Assembly: GCA_005788075.1 (NCBI GenBank)
Contig: SXZC01000185.1
Coordinates: 1-10,268 of the forward strand
DNA: 10,268 nucleotides
Source: Actinomycetota bacterium
GTDB taxonomy: Bacteria; Actinomycetota; Thermoleophilia; Miltoncostaeales; Miltoncostaeaceae
Direction: 5' to 3'
How positions within the stretch are numbered: the stretch's first letter is position 1; every line of letters starts with the position of its first letter. Position numbers and translations under genes: made by a program. Under the pieces are notes generated by a model. That model was given only the letters and a program-made list of their open reading frames with translations, had not been told where the DNA came from and ran no database searches. Shown piece by piece: positions 6,461 to 10,268 of this stretch.

Positions 6461-7279
6461 ATGCGGGCAATACCGGTGACCCTGCTCCTGCTGCTGGTGC
6501 CCGGCGGCGCGATGGCCGCCACGCAGCGCGATGTCACGCTGCCCGGGGGCAACGGGGACTCCCTCGCGGGCACCCTCACCGTGCCCGACGGCCCCGGTCC
6601 TCATCCGGCCGTGGTCATCGTGGGCGGCTTCGGCCCGGGCACGCGCGACGGGGCGATCATCGGGGGCCCGCCCGGCGGCCTCTACGCCTCGTGGGCCCGC
6701 GAGCTGGCGCGGCGCGGGGTGATGACCCTGCGATACGACAAGCGCGGCATCGGGGAGTCGCCCGGCCCGGCCCTCGCCTGGCTCGACCTTCCGGCGCTGA
6801 CCGCCGACGCCACCGCGGCCCTGCGCTGGCTCTCCACGCGTGCCGACGCCGACCCGGCCCGCACGGGCGCCCTCGGCCACAGCCAGGGCGGCGATATCGC
6901 GCTGCGGGCGGGACGCGACGCGTCCGCCGACCAGGTGGTCACCATGGCGGCCCCCGCGCGACCGCTCGGCAGGATCGGCGCAGGCATACGCCGGGTGATC
7001 GTGTCGGTGGGCGGCGAGCGCGCCGCGCGCGAGACCCTCACCCGCGACCCGCGCCGCGATGCCGCGCGCCTTCCCGCGCCGCTGCTGGTGGTGCATGGCA
7101 CGCGCGACGAGACCGTGCCCTTCTCCGATGCCGGCCAGCTGGTGTCCACGCGGCGCGAGGCCAGGCTGCCCGTGCAGCGCCTGGTCATCAGGGGCGCAGA
7201 CCACTCGCTCGCCGTGGACGACCGCACGCCGCCGACCGCATGGGACCGCATCACGGGCTTCCTGCGCGCGCGGCGCTGA
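6461..7279 (+). CDS. Secreted alpha/beta hydrolase (serine esterase/peptidase-like)
   Basis: Predicted exported serine hydrolase of 272 residues; substrate unknown. A short signal peptide (about 1-19) has a hydrophobic run of leucines and an AMA site, with likely cleavage after residue 19. Mature-protein motifs: GGFGPGTRDG (55-64, oxyanion-loop region), LRYDKRGIGES (90-100), nucleophile elbow GHSQGG (139-144; Ser141), HGTRDETVP (212-220; acid Asp216) and GADHSL (245-250; His248). The catalytic triad is complete. The motif set resembles the S9-like hydrolase group with signatures GSGPQDRDE and RYDDRGVG. Members of that group are often longer, with a cap insertion between the nucleophile and the acid residue; here only about 75 residues separate them, so this is a compact version. 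It is the sole plus-strand gene, transcribed away from the envelope operon and converging on the MFS gene. A weak n-region (only Arg2) leaves some doubt about export. Confidence 0.85.
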   Translation: MRAIPVTLLLLLVPGGAMAATQRDVTLPGGNGDSLAGTLTVPDGPGPHPAVVIVGGFGPGTRDGAIIGGPPGGLYASWARELARRGVMTLRYDKRGIGESPGPALAWLDLPALTADATAALRWLSTRADADPARTGALGHSQGGDIALRAGRDASADQVVTMAAPARPLGRIGAGIRRVIVSVGGERAARETLTRDPRRDAARLPAPLLVVHGTRDETVPFSDAGQLVSTRREARLPVQRLVIRGADHSLAVDDRTPPTAWDRITGFLRARR

Positions 7280-7288
7280 CCCGCACGG

Positions 7289-7304
7289 GGCGCCCTTCGG
7301 CGCC
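7289..7304. terminator. GC-rich hairpin between the convergent hydrolase and MFS genes
   Basis: GGCGCC, loop CTTC, GGCGCC forms a six-base-pair perfect stem, extended by a G-U pair in plus-strand RNA. It lies ten bases after the hydrolase stop, and its right arm ends on the first base of the MFS stop triplet (7304-7306). There is no T-run on either side, so it would be a weak or factor-assisted bidirectional terminator. Confidence 0.45.
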
Positions 7305-8524
7305 TAGGAGCGGATCGAGCGGATGTCGCGATCGATCTCGGTGACCGGGTGCGTGATCGTCCACGTCCCCCACGCGAGCAGGCACAGCGCGGCGATGCCG
7401 AGGCTCCACCCGATGCCGATGGCTCCGGCCATCGCGCCGAAGGCCACTGACCCCAGGGCGATCGGGGTGATCACCGACAGCTGGTAGAAGCCGAGCATGC
7501 GCCCGAGCAGCTCGGAGGGCGACGACAGCTGGATCGCCGTGTTGGTGAGCGTGAGGATCCAGATCCAGAACGCACCGGCGGCGAGCATGCCGATGACCGT
7601 GAGCCACAGGAACGGCGATGCGGCCACCACGGCGAGCGACCCACCGAAGGCCAATGTGGCGATGGGCAGCGCGAGGTGCCGGGGAAGGCCGCGGCCCGAG
7701 AGCGTCTGCAGCAGCCAGGCGCCCAGCAGCGCCCCCGCCCCCATGCCACCGAGGATCACCCCGAGCGCCACGGGACCCCCGCCCAGCCGCCGCGCCACCA
7801 CCGGCGCGAGCTCCTGGATGGGCCCCGCGAACAGCATGAACAGGAACATTCCGGCCAGCAGCCTCCGGGCCGCGCGGTCGCCCGCGACGTACCGCAGGGC
7901 CGCCCCCAGCGCAGCGGGCACCTTGCTGCCCTGCGCCACATGGGGCGAGAGCGCCAGCGCCACCACCAGGGCGATGAACGACAGCGAGTTGACGAGGAAG
8001 CACCAGCCGGCGCCCGCGAAGGCGAGCATCACCCCGCCGAGGATCGGCCCCACCGCGCGCGCCACGTTGATGCCCGCGGCATTCAGGGCCACCGCCTCCT
8101 GCAGCCGGGCGGTGGGCACCAGGGCGGGCACCAGTGCGAGCACCGATGGCAGGCCGATGGCGAACGCCGCGCCCATCACGAACGTGGCGATGAAGATGGC
8201 CGCCACCGACAGGTGGCCGACGAACGCCAGGCCGGCCAGCGCCAGCGCGCCTGCGGCCTCGATGGTGAACGTGATGAGGCCGATGCGTCGCCAGTCGTGG
8301 CGATCGGCCAGCTTGCCGCCCCAGGTGGAGAGCACGAACGCGGGGGCGCGGTAGGCCAGGGCCAGCAGGCCGACCATGGTGGCGCTGCCCGTGAGCTGCA
8401 GCACGAGCCACCCCGCGGCCACGGCCTGGAACCACGTGCCGCCGTTCGAGAGCACGCTGCCGATCCACACCCGGCGGAAGGCGGGCATGGTGAGAACCGC
8501 GGGTATTCCGAGGCCACCGGGCAT
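7304..8524 (-). CDS. Major facilitator superfamily transporter, EntS/MFS_3-like exporter
   Basis: Inner-membrane permease of 406 residues with about 12 hydrophobic helices, predicted to export a small molecule by proton antiport; substrate unknown. The N-terminus (FRRVWIGSVLSNGGTWFQ, 16-33) and the block NAAGINVARAVGPILGG (148-164) are typical of the MFS_3 / enterobactin-exporter-like group, and GGKLADRHDWRRI (69-81) is the MFS motif A loop. Two halves of six helices appear to be joined by a loop near 210-235 rich in Arg, Lys and Ala. The ATG at 8524 was chosen over the open frame to 8593: the extra 23 residues look non-coding, would cross the upstream terminator hairpin, and the ATG sits six bases from a -10-like element. 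The gene is monocistronic, between the mdh terminator and a convergent hairpin. No neighbour hints at a substrate. Confidence 0.88.
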   Translation of the reverse strand: MPGGLGIPAVLTMPAFRRVWIGSVLSNGGTWFQAVAAGWLVLQLTGSATMVGLLALAYRAPAFVLSTWGGKLADRHDWRRIGLITFTIEAAGALALAGLAFVGHLSVAAIFIATFVMGAAFAIGLPSVLALVPALVPTARLQEAVALNAAGINVARAVGPILGGVMLAFAGAGWCFLVNSLSFIALVVALALSPHVAQGSKVPAALGAALRYVAGDRAARRLLAGMFLFMLFAGPIQELAPVVARRLGGGPVALGVILGGMGAGALLGAWLLQTLSGRGLPRHLALPIATLAFGGSLAVVAASPFLWLTVIGMLAAGAFWIWILTLTNTAIQLSSPSELLGRMLGFYQLSVITPIALGSVAFGAMAGAIGIGWSLGIAALCLLAWGTWTITHPVTEIDRDIRSIRS

Positions 8525-8530
8525 CGGGAA

Positions 8531-8559
8531 ACCGTATCCGAGGGCGCCGGGGGGAGAAA
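8531..8559 (-). promoter_or_regulatory. Predicted promoter of the MFS gene, probably leaderless
   Basis: Message-strand TACGGT (8536-8531) fits TANNNT and lies six bases before the ATG at 8524. A weak -35 candidate, TTTCTC (8559-8554), lies 17 bases upstream. No Shine-Dalgarno is present between the -10 and the ATG. The geometry matches the two other predicted promoters in the window. Confidence 0.4.
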
Positions 8560-8565
8560 CGCGAT

Positions 8566-8587
8566 GGGGGGCCCTTTCGGACCCCCC
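8566..8587 (-). terminator. Strand-specific hairpin terminator after mdh
   Basis: In minus-strand RNA this reads GGGGGG-U-CC, loop GAAA, GG-G-CCCCCC: a nine-base-pair stem (one U-G wobble) closed by a GNRA tetraloop. In plus-strand RNA the wobble becomes an A-C mismatch and the loop UUUC, so the structure is clearly better for minus-strand transcripts. It lies about 50 bases after the mdh stop and just before the MFS promoter. Only a short interrupted T-rich stretch (CGTTTC) follows, so it is not a textbook intrinsic terminator. Confidence 0.6.
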
Positions 8588-8635
8588 ACGCAATGCGAAT
8601 CCTACCTGCCGGGATGGCGGGTAAACGGCTCCGGG

Positions 8636-9622
<987 letters not shown>

Positions 9623-9628
9623 TGAATT

Positions 9629-9633
9629 CCTCC
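9629..9633 (-). promoter_or_regulatory. Strong ribosome binding site fixing the mdh TTG start
   Basis: Message-strand GGAGG followed by AATTCA and then TTG. The ideal six-base spacing decides the rare TTG start. The site fills most of the 14-base gap after the atpC stop, leaving no room for a separate promoter there. It is the best Shine-Dalgarno sequence seen before any gene in this window. Confidence 0.85.
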
Positions 9634-9636
9634 GGA

Positions 9637-10071
9637 CTAGGAGGCGGCCTTGTCGACCACCTTGAGACGGTTCTCGGCGCGACGGATCGCGGCCTTTGCG
9701 GCCTCCTGGGCCACGGTGTCATCGCCCGCGGCCGCGAGGGCCTCCTGGGCGCTGCTGAGGGCGAGCTCGGCGCGACCACGATCGATGTCGCCGGCCAGCT
9801 CGGCCTGCTCCACCATGATCAGCACCTGGTCCTCCTCGACGGCGATGTACCCCTCCGTCGTGGCCATGACCACCTCGGTGTCGTCGAGCATCTTCACGCG
9901 CGTGCGCCCCGGCTGGAGCGCGGCGATGAGCGGCACGTGGCGGGGCAGGATGCCCACCTCGCCACCCACGCTCGGGGCGATGACCATCGCGGCCACGCCC
10001 CGGTGCACCACGCCCTCGGGCGTGAGGATCTGCACCCCGAGGCGCTTCTTCTCGGGAGTGGCCGTGCTCAC
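9637..10071 (-). CDS. atpC: F-type ATP synthase epsilon subunit
   Basis: Central-stalk subunit of the F1 sector that couples rotor and catalytic head and can inhibit ATP hydrolysis. The 144 residues contain an N-terminal beta-sandwich (about 11-92) with the family signature GGEVGILPRHVPLIAALQPG (36-55) and TEGYIAVEEDQV (72-83), then an alanine-rich helical hairpin (about 93-140) that forms the regulatory C-terminal domain. Length is normal. It starts with GTG (10071-10069), overlapping the atpD stop as GTGA, so it is translationally coupled; the ribosome site is weak (AAGG). It is followed after 14 bases by mdh, where many actinobacteria carry other genes or the operon end. Confidence 0.96.
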   Translation of the reverse strand: MSTATPEKKRLGVQILTPEGVVHRGVAAMVIAPSVGGEVGILPRHVPLIAALQPGRTRVKMLDDTEVVMATTEGYIAVEEDQVLIMVEQAELAGDIDRGRAELALSSAQEALAAAGDDTVAQEAAKAAIRRAENRLKVVDKAAS

Positions 10072-10268
10072 GCGGCGGCCTTGGCCATCTCGGCGCCCTT
10101 GGCGACGGCGTCCTCGATGGTGCCGACCAGCAGGAAGGCGCCCTCGGGAAGGTCGTCGTGCTTGCCCTCGATGATCTCCTTGAAGCCGCGCACGGTGTCG
10201 CGGAGCGTCACGTAGGCACCCGGGGTGCCCGTGAAGGCCTCGGCCACGTGGAACGGCTGCGACAGGAA
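10068..10268 (-). CDS. atpD: F-type ATP synthase beta subunit, C-terminal 66 residues
   Basis: Partial gene: only the last 66 codons and the TGA stop are in the window, and the frame runs out at the right edge. The visible piece begins FLSQPFHVAEAFTGTPG, continues with LRDTVRGFKEI and DDLPEGAFLLVGTIEDA, and ends in an alanine/lysine-rich tail. This is the characteristic C-terminal helical domain of the catalytic beta subunit, ending at the normal place, so there is no sign of damage. The stop overlaps the atpC start by four bases (GTGA), the usual beta-epsilon order of the atp operon. Confidence 0.95.
   Translation of the reverse strand, partial: FLSQPFHVAEAFTGTPGAYVTLRDTVRGFKEIIEGKHDDLPEGAFLLVGTIEDAVAKGAEMAKAAA

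Noticed and set aside
6387..6470. An N-terminal extension of the M20 protein by 28 residues
   Set aside because: It would overlap the start of the divergent hydrolase and cover the likely promoter; residues before the GTG do not resemble M20 proteins.
5400..6479. A 359-codon plus-strand open frame opposite the M20 gene
   Set aside because: Shadow of the M20 gene; no family motif, and it runs past the hydrolase start region in a different frame.
8525..8593. An N-terminal extension of the MFS protein by 23 residues
   Set aside because: It would translate through the mdh terminator hairpin and lacks transporter-like sequence; the ATG at 8524 fits the promoter spacing.

Overview
This GC-rich window (roughly 70% G+C by eye) is packed with genes, nine of the ten on the minus strand. 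Short 1-4 nt gene overlaps, GTG and TTG starts, leaderless-looking promoters (TANNNT six bases before the start codon) and the protein variants present (actinobacterial-type malate dehydrogenase, bifunctional phosphoglucose/phosphomannose isomerase, LCP-LytR_C protein) point to a high-GC actinobacterium. A deep lineage such as Thermoleophilia is a guess that cannot be settled from this sequence. No rRNA, tRNA, CRISPR, insertion sequence or phage gene is visible, and no stretch over 300 bases lacks a gene.

Region A (6386 down to 1, minus strand) is a tightly coupled five-gene operon, in transcription order: M20-family metallohydrolase, LytR-CpsA-Psr (LCP) envelope protein, UDP-glucose 6-dehydrogenase, sugar-1-phosphate nucleotidyltransferase with a left-handed beta-helix tail, and bifunctional phosphoglucose/phosphomannose isomerase (cut by the window start). 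Overlaps are 4, 1 and 4 nt, followed by a 17-nt gap. The theme is sugar-nucleotide supply (UDP-glucuronate, a likely GDP-mannose or similar NDP-sugar, and hexose-6-phosphate interconversion) together with an enzyme class that attaches glycopolymers to the cell wall. No glycosyltransferase is in view.

Region B (6387-6460) is a 74-bp divergent promoter region serving the operon and a secreted alpha/beta hydrolase (6461-7279, plus strand), the only plus-strand gene. The hydrolase converges on an MFS transporter (8524 down to 7304), with a GC-rich hairpin between them that overlaps the MFS stop codon.

Region C (10268 down to 8636, minus strand) is the tail of an F-type ATP synthase operon: the C-terminus of atpD, then atpC with a GTGA overlap, then mdh (malate dehydrogenase) starting at TTG behind a strong GGAGG ribosome site 14 nt after atpC. 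A hairpin at 8566-8587, which forms a perfect stem with a GAAA loop only in minus-strand RNA, probably ends this operon just before the MFS promoter.

Most of the window is conventional housekeeping and envelope metabolism. The points most worth a second look are the three-part LCP protein, the M20 hydrolase leading an envelope-glycan operon, mdh placed in the ATP synthase operon, and the repeated leaderless promoter geometry.
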